Assembly: GCA_044370415.1 (NCBI GenBank)
Contig: JBILVO010000003.1
Span: forward strand, 12,626 to 76,625
Direction: 5' to 3'
DNA length: 64,000 nucleotides
DNA from: CAMCQY01 sp044370415
Lineage (GTDB): Bacteria; Planctomycetota; Planctomycetia; Pirellulales; UBA1268
The translations under genes were made by a program, and so were the position numbers. Below are positions 27,877 to 38,079 of the stretch, piece by piece (the stretch's first letter is position 1; each line of letters starts with the position of its first letter). Under the pieces are notes generated by a model, which was given only the letters and a program-made list of their open reading frames with translations, ran no database searches and had not been told where the DNA came from.

Positions 27877-30018
27877 TCATCCCGCCTGTGAGATGGTGCC
27901 GCGGCGGCAGGCGAAGACCGCCACGACGCCGGCAGCCGCCGGCAGGAGCGCCAGGAGCAGCGCGGCCCCCCACGGCGGCCGATAGCGGATCTGCACGGCG
28001 CGGATGCCCGCGGGCACCTCGACGACGATCCGCTGCCAGTCGTCCTCCGCCACCGGCACGGCCTGGCCGTCGGCCGTCGCCACGATGTCGGGATAGCGCA
28101 GGAAGTTTGCCACGACACGCCGCGGCTCGGCCTCCGGCACGAGGTCGATGTCGAGCCCCGCCACGCTCATGCGCAGGGGCAACGCGTCGGCAGGACGGGC
28201 GGCGTCGAAGGCGAGCGGCGCCGCGTCGGGCAGCTCGATCACGCGGAGATACTCCTCCAGGTCGGGCAGCGACAGCTGGCGTTTGTCGCTCAGCGCATGG
28301 AGCAGTTCGAGGAAGGGAAAGAACCGCTCGAACCTGTTTTCCGTCTGCGGCGGCCAGCCTCCCCAGTCGGTGCGGTGCACGAGCAGCCACCGCACGCCGT
28401 AGGCGGCGAGACCTTCCGCGGGCCGGGCGGTGATCCGCTCGAGGCAGGCGTTGAACCGGCCGAACCGCTGCACGAGCGGGTTGTAGCCGAACACGGCCGG
28501 CACCTCGTAGACGCACGGCAGGTTGTGGGGCAGCGCGAGCGGATAGGACGGGTCGGACGACCGCATCGCCGCGAACGACATGATCCGCTGCTGCCGCCCC
28601 GAGGCGTCGGGCCCGAACGCGGCGACGAGCTCGTCAGGCAGCTGCGGATAGGGCATGAACCCGTAGACGAAGAACGCGATGGCGACCCGCGTGAGGTGGA
28701 GCGCGACGAGCGTCAGGCCGACGCCGGCCAGTGCCGCCTCCACCCGCCGTCGGCGCCACCATGGCGTGCCGGCCGCGGAGAATCGCGGCGCCGCGAGCAC
28801 GTCCTCGAGGAAGCACGCCCCGGCCAGCCCCGCGAAGAAGACCACCCAGGGCAGGACGCGGAAGGGATTGTTTCGCAGGCCGACCGGAAACAGGCCCATC
28901 AGCCACCAGAGGCCTCCCGACGGGCCGAGTGCGAGGAGGAAGGCGACCACGGCGGGAATCGCGAGCGCCAGCTGGAGCCGGGCGGAGGATCGCGTCGATG
29001 CCGCTGCGGCCCCGGCAACGGTCGTCGGCACGCGGAACCGCCGCCAGGCGTGCGTCACGATCGCCGCCAGAAACGCTGCGAGCAGCACCGTGCCGGAATA
29101 GTAAAAGTGGCCGTTCCATTCGAGGTTCACGTTGCCCCAGCCGTTGGGCAGCGTGCCCTGCGTCAGCGGGTAGGGAAGCAGCATCGGCAGCAGGTTGCCG
29201 GCGATACCCTCGCCGCCCGGCGGATCGTCGCCGACCATCTCGCGCGACAATCGCCACTGCTGGAAGAAGATGGGCACCGAGATCGCCGCGCCAAACGCCA
29301 GAGCCGGCACGAGCCACCTGAGCCGCCGCCACGGCACGAGCCCGACTGCCGCGAGCGCCGCCGCGTGCACGATCAGCAGCCCGCAGCCGAGGACGAAGAG
29401 CTGGGGAAACCCCGCGTGGTAATAGAGGCCCAGCGTCAGGCCGGTGACCGTGGGCCACCGCCAGTCGACGGGGCCGTCGCGCAGCCGGTCCGCGAGCAGG
29501 GCGAAGAGCGGGATGAAGAGAGCCGGCGCGGCGAACGCATGCCAGCAGCGGGCCATGACGAGCACCGGCCCGGAGAGCACGAACGCGGCGGCCGCGAGGC
29601 AGGCGAGCGGCGGAGCCACGCCCAGCCGGCGGGCGACGAGGTACGTGAGGCCGTAGCCGGCCAGCAGGTGCACCACCGCGAACACGTCGAACGTGGCCCC
29701 CTCGTCGCCGAGCACGTGCCGTGCGATCGCGTACGCGCCGTAGAGCGGCGGATAGAAGCCGTTCACGGCGTGGGACGGATCGCCCAGGAACGTGTAGGGG
29801 TTGTAGTCGGGCATCATGCCCCGCCAGAGGCCGCGGCAGGCCTCGAGCACGACCGGCAGCTCGAGTGACAGCGCGTCGTCCTGGCAGAAGAAGTAGGGGT
29901 CGAGCAGCTCGAGCAGCGCCAGCGCCGCCACGACGAACGCGAGCCCGCCCCAGCACCAGACGCGAGCGGCCAGTGGCTCGTCAGCGGCGGCGGGCGCCGC
30001 GCCGGGCGGGCTGGTCAT
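27877..30018 (-). CDS. YfhO-like polytopic membrane protein
   Basis: 713 residues. About twelve transmembrane helices up to residue 470, a soluble domain, then a C-terminal helix and short Arg-rich tail. The first external loop has FFCQDDALSLELPVVLEACRG and YNPYTFLGDPSHAV, with paired acidic residues as in GT-C enzymes, and the layout matches YfhO family proteins involved in glycosylating lipids or teichoic acids. The start overlaps the preceding epimerase gene by four bases. Its donor is probably the lipid-linked sugar made by the next gene (26767-27771). Confidence 0.7.
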   Translation of the reverse strand: MTSPPGAAPAAADEPLAARVWCWGGLAFVVAALALLELLDPYFFCQDDALSLELPVVLEACRGLWRGMMPDYNPYTFLGDPSHAVNGFYPPLYGAYAIARHVLGDEGATFDVFAVVHLLAGYGLTYLVARRLGVAPPLACLAAAAFVLSGPVLVMARCWHAFAAPALFIPLFALLADRLRDGPVDWRWPTVTGLTLGLYYHAGFPQLFVLGCGLLIVHAAALAAVGLVPWRRLRWLVPALAFGAAISVPIFFQQWRLSREMVGDDPPGGEGIAGNLLPMLLPYPLTQGTLPNGWGNVNLEWNGHFYYSGTVLLAAFLAAIVTHAWRRFRVPTTVAGAAAASTRSSARLQLALAIPAVVAFLLALGPSGGLWWLMGLFPVGLRNNPFRVLPWVVFFAGLAGACFLEDVLAAPRFSAAGTPWWRRRRVEAALAGVGLTLVALHLTRVAIAFFVYGFMPYPQLPDELVAAFGPDASGRQQRIMSFAAMRSSDPSYPLALPHNLPCVYEVPAVFGYNPLVQRFGRFNACLERITARPAEGLAAYGVRWLLVHRTDWGGWPPQTENRFERFFPFLELLHALSDKRQLSLPDLEEYLRVIELPDAAPLAFDAARPADALPLRMSVAGLDIDLVPEAEPRRVVANFLRYPDIVATADGQAVPVAEDDWQRIVVEVPAGIRAVQIRYRPPWGAALLLALLPAAAGVVAVFACRRGTISQAG

Positions 30019-31079
30019 GGCCGGGGCTCCTCGACCGCTGCCAGGAGCGTGCGGCGGAGCGACTCATCGAGTGACGTCACGGGAACGAGCCCCAGCTCGA
30101 GGCGGGCCCGTGCACACCTGGGCACATACCGCTCCGCCGCGGCGCCGGGCGGCGGCTGCCTGGCCACGAGGATTTTCGGGGTGGCGCGGTCGGACCAGAC
30201 GGATGCCGCTGCGGCGGCGACGCGGGTGGCGAGGTCGCGGATCGACACCGCTTCCTCGCTCCCCACGTTGTAGGCCCGCCCCGCGGCGCCCCGCAGCAGG
30301 ATCGTCACGAGCCATTCCACGAGGTCGGCGGCGTAGAGGTAGCTCCTGAGAGGTGTGCCATCCCCGCCGATCCGAATCGGCCCTCCCGACAGGGCATCCC
30401 GCAGGAAATTGCCGACGGCGAAGTGGGCGTCGAGCGGCAGCCGCGGGCCCACAAAGGCGAAGCAGCGGGCGATCGTCGCTGCCGGGCCACCGCCGCGGGC
30501 CGAGATCGCGCAGAGCGTCTCCGCGGCCCGCTTGCCCTCAGCGTAGGCGTTGCGCACATCGAGCGGGTCGGGGCCGCCTGCGAACTCCTCGGCGACGTGC
30601 GTGAGGTCCGGCGGCTGCCGGCCGTAGACCGCGCCGGAACTCGTGAAGAGCAGCCGTGCCGCCCGCTTCTCCGCCGCCAGTGCCAGCACCCGGCGGGTGC
30701 CCTCCACGCAGACGTCGAACATCGCCTGCGGGGCCGCCTCGTTGAGCGCTGCGCTCGCCTCCGTTGCCGCGTGGATGACGTGCGTGACCGGCCCGTGGGG
30801 AAACGGGAAGTCGCGGACGTCGCCCGCGAGCAGCGTCACCGTCGGCGCAGTCGCCAGATGCGGGGATTTCGCGGTGAACCGGGCGGGATCGCGGGAGAGC
30901 ACGGTGGCATGGCAGCCCAGGTCGAAGCGGCGGTTGGCCGCGACGACCGCCTCGAGCAGCCACGTGCCGAAGAAGCCGGTGCCGCCTGTGATGAAGAGCC
31001 GCGCGTCGCGCAGCCCGAGCCAGAGCGGCGCCGTGCGGTCGAGCAGGGCCTCGATGTCGGCGGCGATGATGTCGCTCAT
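30015..31079 (-). CDS. NAD-dependent epimerase/reductase, candidate CDP-dideoxyhexose synthase
   Basis: 354 residues. An N-terminal extension of about 25 residues precedes the Rossmann motif LFITGGTGFFGTWLLEA. LLFTSSGAVYG has the catalytic Ser, and YAEGK the Tyr/Lys pair. RSYLYAADLVEWLVTIL and AYNVGSEEAVSIRDLA are standard for extended SDRs. It directly follows rfbF-rfbG-rfbH, the place where Salmonella and Yersinia loci hold abequose, paratose or related synthases. It may therefore reduce or epimerise the CDP-4-keto-3,6-dideoxyhexose; the exact product cannot be read from sequence. ATGA overlap with the YfhO-like gene. Confidence 0.82.
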   Translation of the reverse strand: MSDIIAADIEALLDRTAPLWLGLRDARLFITGGTGFFGTWLLEAVVAANRRFDLGCHATVLSRDPARFTAKSPHLATAPTVTLLAGDVRDFPFPHGPVTHVIHAATEASAALNEAAPQAMFDVCVEGTRRVLALAAEKRAARLLFTSSGAVYGRQPPDLTHVAEEFAGGPDPLDVRNAYAEGKRAAETLCAISARGGGPAATIARCFAFVGPRLPLDAHFAVGNFLRDALSGGPIRIGGDGTPLRSYLYAADLVEWLVTILLRGAAGRAYNVGSEEAVSIRDLATRVAAAAASVWSDRATPKILVARQPPPGAAAERYVPRCARARLELGLVPVTSLDESLRRTLLAAVEEPRP

Positions 31080-31113
31080 GGGGCGCTCATGGGGAGTGTC
31101 CGCCGCGGCCCGC

Positions 31114-32463
31114 TCATCCCCGCACGAAGGCGGTGATCGTCGCGATCACATGGTCGACGTGGGCTTCCGTGAGGCCGGGATAGACGCCCAGCCAGAGCGT
31201 GTGCCGCATCACGTAGTCGGCGCCGGGGAGGTCGCCGGCGACCCGCTGCGGCCGGCCGTGGTAGGCGGGCTGGCGGAGGAGATTGCCGCCGAAGAGCTGC
31301 CGGGTGCCGATCTTCTTCTCGTCGAGGTGGCGGACAAGATCGCGGCGGGTGAACCGCGCCGTCGGCCGCACGGAGAGCGGAAAGCCGAACCAGCTGGGAT
31401 TCGAGCCGGGGGTGGCGTCGGGCAGCACGAGCACGTCCTCGAGCAGCCCGAGGCCGGCCCGCAGCCGGGCGAAGTTCTCGCGTCGGGCTGCGATGAAGCC
31501 GTCGAGCTTGTCGAGTTGCGCCACGCCGACGGCCGCCTGCATGTCGGTGAGCTTCAGGTTGTAGCCGATGTGGGAGTAGATGTACTTGTGGTCGTAGCCG
31601 TGCGGCAGGTCGCCGAGCTGCCAGTCGAACCGCTTGCCGCAGGTGTCGTCGTGGCCGGGCTCGCACCAGCAGTCGCGGCCCCAGTCGCGGAAGCTCTCCA
31701 CGAGCTTCTCGAGCTTCGGCGAGTCGGTGAACACGATGCCGCCCTCGCCCATCGTCATGTGATGGGCGGGATAGAAGCTGCAGGTGGCCAGATCGCCGAA
31801 GCCGCCGACGTGCCGGCCGCCGAACTCGGCGCCGAGCGCATCGCAGCAGTCCTCGACCAGCCAGAGGTCGTGCCGCCGGCAGAAGTCGGCGACCGCAACG
31901 CAGTCGAACGGGTTGCCGAGCGTGTGGGCGAGCATCACGGCCCGCGTGCGGTCGCTCCTGGCCGCCTCCAGCCGGCTCACGTCGACGTTGTACGTCGCGT
32001 GCCGTTCCGGATGCTCGACGTCCACGAACACGGGCACGAGGTTGTTTTGCAGGATCGGATTGACCGTGGTGGGAAAGCCGGCTGCCACGGTGATCACCTC
32101 GTCGCCGGGGAGGAGCCGCTCGTCCTGCAGCTTGTGGGAGGTGAGCGCCGTGAGCGCGACGAGGTTTGCGCTCGATCCCGAGTTCACCAGGCTCGCGCAG
32201 CGGCTGGCCACGCGGGTCGCGAACCGCTTCTCGAACTCTTCGGCGAAACGCCCCGTCGTCAGCCAGAAATCGAGACCGCTGTCGACGAGGGTCTGCACTT
32301 CTTTCTCGTCGAAGACGCGGCCGGCCACGGGCACGGGCTGCCCCGGCGCGAACGGCCGCTCTGGAAACGCCAGCCGGCAGTATTCGGCGACGAGGCCGCG
32401 AATTTCCGCGCGCACGGCATCGGCGGTGCGGCTGCCGGGGGGCGGGGTGTGTGATCCGCTCAT
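31114..32463 (-). CDS. rfbH: CDP-4-keto-6-deoxyglucose 3-dehydrase (E1)
   Basis: 449 residues. This enzyme removes the C3 hydroxyl of CDP-4-keto-6-deoxy-D-glucose using pyridoxamine phosphate and a [2Fe-2S] cluster. The hallmark is FYPAHHMTMGEGG (230-242), where His replaces the usual PLP-binding Lys of aminotransferases. The cluster cysteines are seen in EDCCDALG (206-207) and DCWCEPG...TC (265, 267, 275), spaced as in the Yersinia enzyme. HKYIYSHIGYNLKLTDMQAA is also typical. It overlaps rfbG by four bases. The flavin/iron-sulfur reductase E3 normally needed for turnover is not encoded in the window. Confidence 0.95.
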   Translation of the reverse strand: MSGSHTPPPGSRTADAVRAEIRGLVAEYCRLAFPERPFAPGQPVPVAGRVFDEKEVQTLVDSGLDFWLTTGRFAEEFEKRFATRVASRCASLVNSGSSANLVALTALTSHKLQDERLLPGDEVITVAAGFPTTVNPILQNNLVPVFVDVEHPERHATYNVDVSRLEAARSDRTRAVMLAHTLGNPFDCVAVADFCRRHDLWLVEDCCDALGAEFGGRHVGGFGDLATCSFYPAHHMTMGEGGIVFTDSPKLEKLVESFRDWGRDCWCEPGHDDTCGKRFDWQLGDLPHGYDHKYIYSHIGYNLKLTDMQAAVGVAQLDKLDGFIAARRENFARLRAGLGLLEDVLVLPDATPGSNPSWFGFPLSVRPTARFTRRDLVRHLDEKKIGTRQLFGGNLLRQPAYHGRPQRVAGDLPGADYVMRHTLWLGVYPGLTEAHVDHVIATITAFVRG

Positions 32464-33569
32464 GCGCGCGTCCCCTGATGCTGGAGTCGGCCCGCCGCCT
32501 CGTGGGCCTCGAGATCGGCCATGCAGAGCCTCCGGGCCAGGCCCGGGTCGTCGGCGAACGCCCGGTACCATGCCGCCGTCCGTCGGATCGCCTCGCGGGC
32601 CGTGAACCGTGGCCGCCACGGCAGCCGTCCTTGGGCCTTCGCCGCCGAGAGCCGCAGCGTGTGCGTCTCGATCGGCGCCAGTGGGTCGTGCACGTCCTGC
32701 CAGGAGCCGGAGCCCCAGGCGTCGATGAAGATGTCGGCGAGCTGGCCCACGGTGATGTCGTCGTCGGCCGCGGGGCCGAAGTTCCAGCCGGAGCACCACT
32801 CGGCCGAGGGCCTCTCCAGCATCGCAGCCGCGAGCGCGAGGTATCCCGAGAGGGGTTCGATGACGTGCTGCCAAGGCCGCACGGCTGCCGGGTTGCGGAC
32901 CGGCACCGGGCTGCCGGCGACGAGGTGCCGCACGATGTCAGTGACGATCCGGTCCTCGGCCCAGTCGCCGCCGCCGATCACGTTGCCGGCGCGGACCGTG
33001 GCCAGCTGCACGCCGTGCTCGGCGAGCCGCTCTGGCGGAAAGAAGCTGTGGCGGTAGGCGGCGGCCACGAGCTCGGCCGCCCCCTTGCTCGCGCTGTAGG
33101 GATCGCGGCCGCCGAGCCGGTCGCCCTCGTCGTGAGGCCGTCCGTCCGCGTGCGGCTCGTAGCACTTGTCGCTCGTGGCCACGATCACGGCGCAGGGCCG
33201 GCCGGCGTGCCGCACGGCGTCGAGCAGCGACGCGGTGCCGACGACGTTGGTCGAGAACGTGTCGAGCGGCTCGCGGTGGGAAAGCCGCACGAGCGGCTGG
33301 GCGGCCAGGTGGATCACGAGATCGGGCCGGGCCTCGCGCACGGCGGCCGCCAGCCGGGCCGTATCGCGGATGTCGGCCTCGTGGTGGGTGTCGACTAGGT
33401 CGACGAGGTTGGCGGCCGCGAAGAGGGAGGGCGTGGTGGGCGGGGCGAGCGCGTAGCCGGTGACCCGGGCCACGTGGCACTTCAGCTCGAGGAGCAGCCA
33501 CGAGCCCTTGAAGCCGGTGTGGCCAGTGACGAACACCCGCTTCCCATACAGCTGCCCGGCGCCGCTCAT
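32460..33569 (-). CDS. rfbG: CDP-glucose 4,6-dehydratase
   Basis: 369 residues. It converts CDP-glucose to CDP-4-keto-6-deoxyglucose with bound NAD. The N-terminal RVFVTGHTGFKGSWL (11-25) is a signature of this enzyme. VIHLAAQPLVRLSHREP, VATSDKCYEP (the Thr/Ser-Asp-Lys dehydratase signature), DPYSASKGAAELV (Tyr and Lys) and RAGNVIGGGDWAEDRIV follow the RfbG pattern closely. Start ATG at 33569 overlaps the end of rfbF by four bases; the frame runs open much further upstream to 34493 across rfbF, without meaning. Second step in the CDP-3,6-dideoxyhexose pathway. Confidence 0.95.
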   Translation of the reverse strand: MSGAGQLYGKRVFVTGHTGFKGSWLLLELKCHVARVTGYALAPPTTPSLFAAANLVDLVDTHHEADIRDTARLAAAVREARPDLVIHLAAQPLVRLSHREPLDTFSTNVVGTASLLDAVRHAGRPCAVIVATSDKCYEPHADGRPHDEGDRLGGRDPYSASKGAAELVAAAYRHSFFPPERLAEHGVQLATVRAGNVIGGGDWAEDRIVTDIVRHLVAGSPVPVRNPAAVRPWQHVIEPLSGYLALAAAMLERPSAEWCSGWNFGPAADDDITVGQLADIFIDAWGSGSWQDVHDPLAPIETHTLRLSAAKAQGRLPWRPRFTAREAIRRTAAWYRAFADDPGLARRLCMADLEAHEAAGRLQHQGTRA

Positions 33570-34345
33570 CCCCAGACCTTCCAGGGAGGCGTGCCCGACT
33601 TCCACATCTCGTTGGCGTGCAGGTAGTCGCGGTAGGTGTCGACGGCGAAGAAGAAGCCGTCGTGCCTGTAGGCCATGAGCTGTCCCTCGGCAGCCAGCCG
33701 CTCCAACGGTCCGGCCTCGAGCATCTGCAGGTCGCCGCCGTCGAGGTAGTCGAACACCCTGCGGTTGAGCACGAGGAAGCCGGCGTTGACCCAGCCCTCC
33801 ACCTTGGGCTTCTCCGAGAACCTGGTCACGCGGGACTGTTCGTCGAGCACCGTGACCCCGAACCGCGAGGCCGGCTGCACGGTCGTCACGGTGGCCAGCC
33901 TGCCGTGCGACTCGTGGAAGGCGACGAGCCGGCCGATGTCGACGTTGGCGAGGCCGTCGCCGTAGGTGACGATGAACGCGTCGCCCTTGACGTGCTGCTC
34001 GACCCGCTTGACGCGGCCGCCGGTGCCGGTGTCGATCCCGGTGTCGGCCAGCGTGACCTCGAAGTCGAACGGCTCTTGCGATCCGTGGTAGCGGACCTGC
34101 CGGCGGCCCCCGATGGTGACGGTGCAGTCCTGCGTCATCGCCTCGTAGTTGAGGAAGTAGTCCTTGATCATGCCCCCCTTGTAGCCGAGGCAGAGCACGA
34201 AGCGGTGCAGGCCGTGGTGGCCGAAGAGCCGCATGATGTGCCACAGGAGCGGGCGTCCGCCCACCTCGACCATGGGCTTGGGGCGGTACTCGGTCTCCTC
34301 GCGCATCCGCGCGCCCTGTCCGCCGCAAAGAATGACGATGTCCAT
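33566..34345 (-). CDS. rfbF: Glucose-1-phosphate cytidylyltransferase
   Basis: 259 residues, full family length. Start MDIVILCGGQGARM, then EYRPKPMVEVGGRP, the nucleotidyltransferase P-loop-like motif with the activating Arg and Lys. FVTYGDGLANVDI, with the metal-binding Asp, FGVTVLD, and EGWVNAGFLVL are all as in RfbF. It makes CDP-glucose from CTP and glucose-1-phosphate and commits sugar to the dideoxyhexose branch. First gene of a minus-strand operon reaching to about 21.7 kb. Its promoter should lie in the 151 bases shared with the divergent pfkA. Confidence 0.95.
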   Translation of the reverse strand: MDIVILCGGQGARMREETEYRPKPMVEVGGRPLLWHIMRLFGHHGLHRFVLCLGYKGGMIKDYFLNYEAMTQDCTVTIGGRRQVRYHGSQEPFDFEVTLADTGIDTGTGGRVKRVEQHVKGDAFIVTYGDGLANVDIGRLVAFHESHGRLATVTTVQPASRFGVTVLDEQSRVTRFSEKPKVEGWVNAGFLVLNRRVFDYLDGGDLQMLEAGPLERLAAEGQLMAYRHDGFFFAVDTYRDYLHANEMWKSGTPPWKVWG

Positions 34346-34496
34346 CGGTCGGCTCGATCCCCGAAAGCGGCCCGGCGACGGTCGTCATCGCCGTCCTCAA
34401 GCCTACCACGCCCTCGCCCGCCCGGGTCCCGGGCCGATACACTCCCCGTGACCGGTTGGCCGGCAGCGCCGAGGCCTCACCAGGAGACCCCATTTC

Positions 34497-35648
34497 ATGA
34501 CCGCCCGCAGGCCGAGCATCGGCATCCTCACCAGCGGTGGCGACTGTCCCGGGCTCAACGCCGTGATCCGTGCCGCCGTGAAGACGGCGGACCGCCTCGG
34601 CTACGACTGCGTCGGCTTCCTGCGGGGCTTCGAGGGGCTCGTCGACCCCGTGGCCTACATGCCGCTCAATCCGCGGAACACGGCGGGCATCCTCCTGCAG
34701 GGCGGGACGATCCTCGGCTCCACGAACAAGGGAAGGTTCTCGGCCACCACGGGGGAGGATCGGCGGCTATCCATCGACCGCGGCCTGCTCGACGAGGCGG
34801 CGACGACGATCCGCCAACTCTCCGTCTGCGGGCTCATCTGCGTCGGTGGCGACGGGTCGCTCGCCATCGCCCAGCAGCTGCTCGAGCACGGCCTGCCGGT
34901 GGTGGGCGTGCCGAAGACGATCGACAACGACCTGGGGGCCACCGCCTTCACGTTCGGCTTCGATTCCGCGGTCGCGTGTGCCACCGACGCGCTCGACCGG
35001 CTCCACACCACCGCCGCCAGCCACGAGCGGATCATGGTGCTCGAGGTAATGGGGCGGCACGCCGGCTGGATCGCACTGCACGCCGGCATCGCCGGCGGCG
35101 GCGACGTGATCCTCCTGCCGGAGATCGACTGGACGTTCGACAACGTCTGCCGCACGGTCGTGCAGCGGGAGGCCGAGGGCAAGAGGTTCACGCTCATCGT
35201 CGTCGCCGAGGGAGCGAGGCTGCCCGACGGCGGGCTCGTCCACGCCGCAGCCGCGACCGACCGGCAGCAGGTGCGGCTCGGCGGCATCGGCGAGCTGGTG
35301 GCTGCCGAGGTGTCACGGCGGCTGCGCCGGGAGGCGCGGACCGTCGTCCTCGGGCACCTGCAGCGGGGTGGGCCGCCGACGCCGTTCGATCGCATGCTCG
35401 CCACCGAGTTCGGCGCCCATGCCGTCCGGCTCGTACACGAGGGGCGATTCGGCGAGATGGTCTGCTACCGGCCGCCCGACATCACGAGCGTGCCGATCGC
35501 GGCGGCCATCCGCGAGCTTTCCCGAGTCGATCCGCGCGGTTCCGCCGTGCAGGCCGCCCGCGCGCTGGGCATCGGGTTCGGCGACGCCCCCGATCAGGCG
35601 AGCCCGTTCGGGCCGCACTGTTCCTCCGGGGGAGCGCCGAGCGCATGA
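34497..35648 (+). CDS. pfkA: 6-phosphofructokinase, group III type
   Basis: 383 residues. GILTSGGDCPGLNAVIRA opens the fold. The catalytic TIDND is at 141-145, EVMGRHAGWIA binds fructose-6-phosphate, and LGHLQRGGPPTPFDR is the C-terminal signature. The two positions that sort phosphoryl donors read Gly (GGDGS, 117-121) and Lys (PKTIDND). Pure ATP enzymes usually have Gly/Gly and pyrophosphate enzymes Asp/Lys, so this is the mixed pattern found in actinobacterial ATP-PFKs. ATP is the likelier donor. AGGAG precedes the ATG. It is divergent from rfbF. Confidence 0.93.
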   Translation: MTARRPSIGILTSGGDCPGLNAVIRAAVKTADRLGYDCVGFLRGFEGLVDPVAYMPLNPRNTAGILLQGGTILGSTNKGRFSATTGEDRRLSIDRGLLDEAATTIRQLSVCGLICVGGDGSLAIAQQLLEHGLPVVGVPKTIDNDLGATAFTFGFDSAVACATDALDRLHTTAASHERIMVLEVMGRHAGWIALHAGIAGGGDVILLPEIDWTFDNVCRTVVQREAEGKRFTLIVVAEGARLPDGGLVHAAAATDRQQVRLGGIGELVAAEVSRRLRREARTVVLGHLQRGGPPTPFDRMLATEFGAHAVRLVHEGRFGEMVCYRPPDITSVPIAAAIRELSRVDPRGSAVQAARALGIGFGDAPDQASPFGPHCSSGGAPSA

Positions 35649-35802
35649 TTGCGGCGGCCTCACCGCGGCGCGACGGCCGCGAAGCAGCCGCGGATCGGTC
35701 GTGAGGGTGTCGCCTTGCACGCCGTCCCCGCCGTTCGATAATGCCGACCGGCTGGGGCGGCCGGACAGTCGGTGCCGGCGGGACCACATCGGGAGATCAC
35801 TC

Positions 35803-37773
<1,971 letters not shown>

Positions 37774-38079
37774 CCACCGGCGGCCCGGCGGAAACGGCCC
37801 GGCATCATGCGGAAAACCGGCAGGATCGCGCCAGCCGCGGCCGGACCGGGATGGCGGCGTTACCGTCCGCAAATGCTTGCCGTTGAACGGGTTGCGGGGG
37901 ATGGGGCGACTTTTTGGTCGGCCAGACTGCTGAACGAACGCGGCAGGGGCCGATGAGCGTTATATTAGGAGAGCTGTAGAGGCGGTCGGCTGCCGGCCCC
38001 GACGAGCGAGGCCGGCATCCCCTCCGCTGGCATGTGGGTCCCCTGAGTTCAAGGGATCCCCCCTCAAGGAATCGTCTTC
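37774..38079. other. Intergenic region upstream of the DUF1501 operon
   Basis: 306 bases without a gene. It is less GC-rich near 37900-37975. TTATATTAGGAG at 37965-37976 could hold a -10 element, but no convincing -35 pairs with it. Two short GC stems lie nearer the start. It should carry the promoter for the five-gene run beginning at 38080. Confidence 0.4.
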
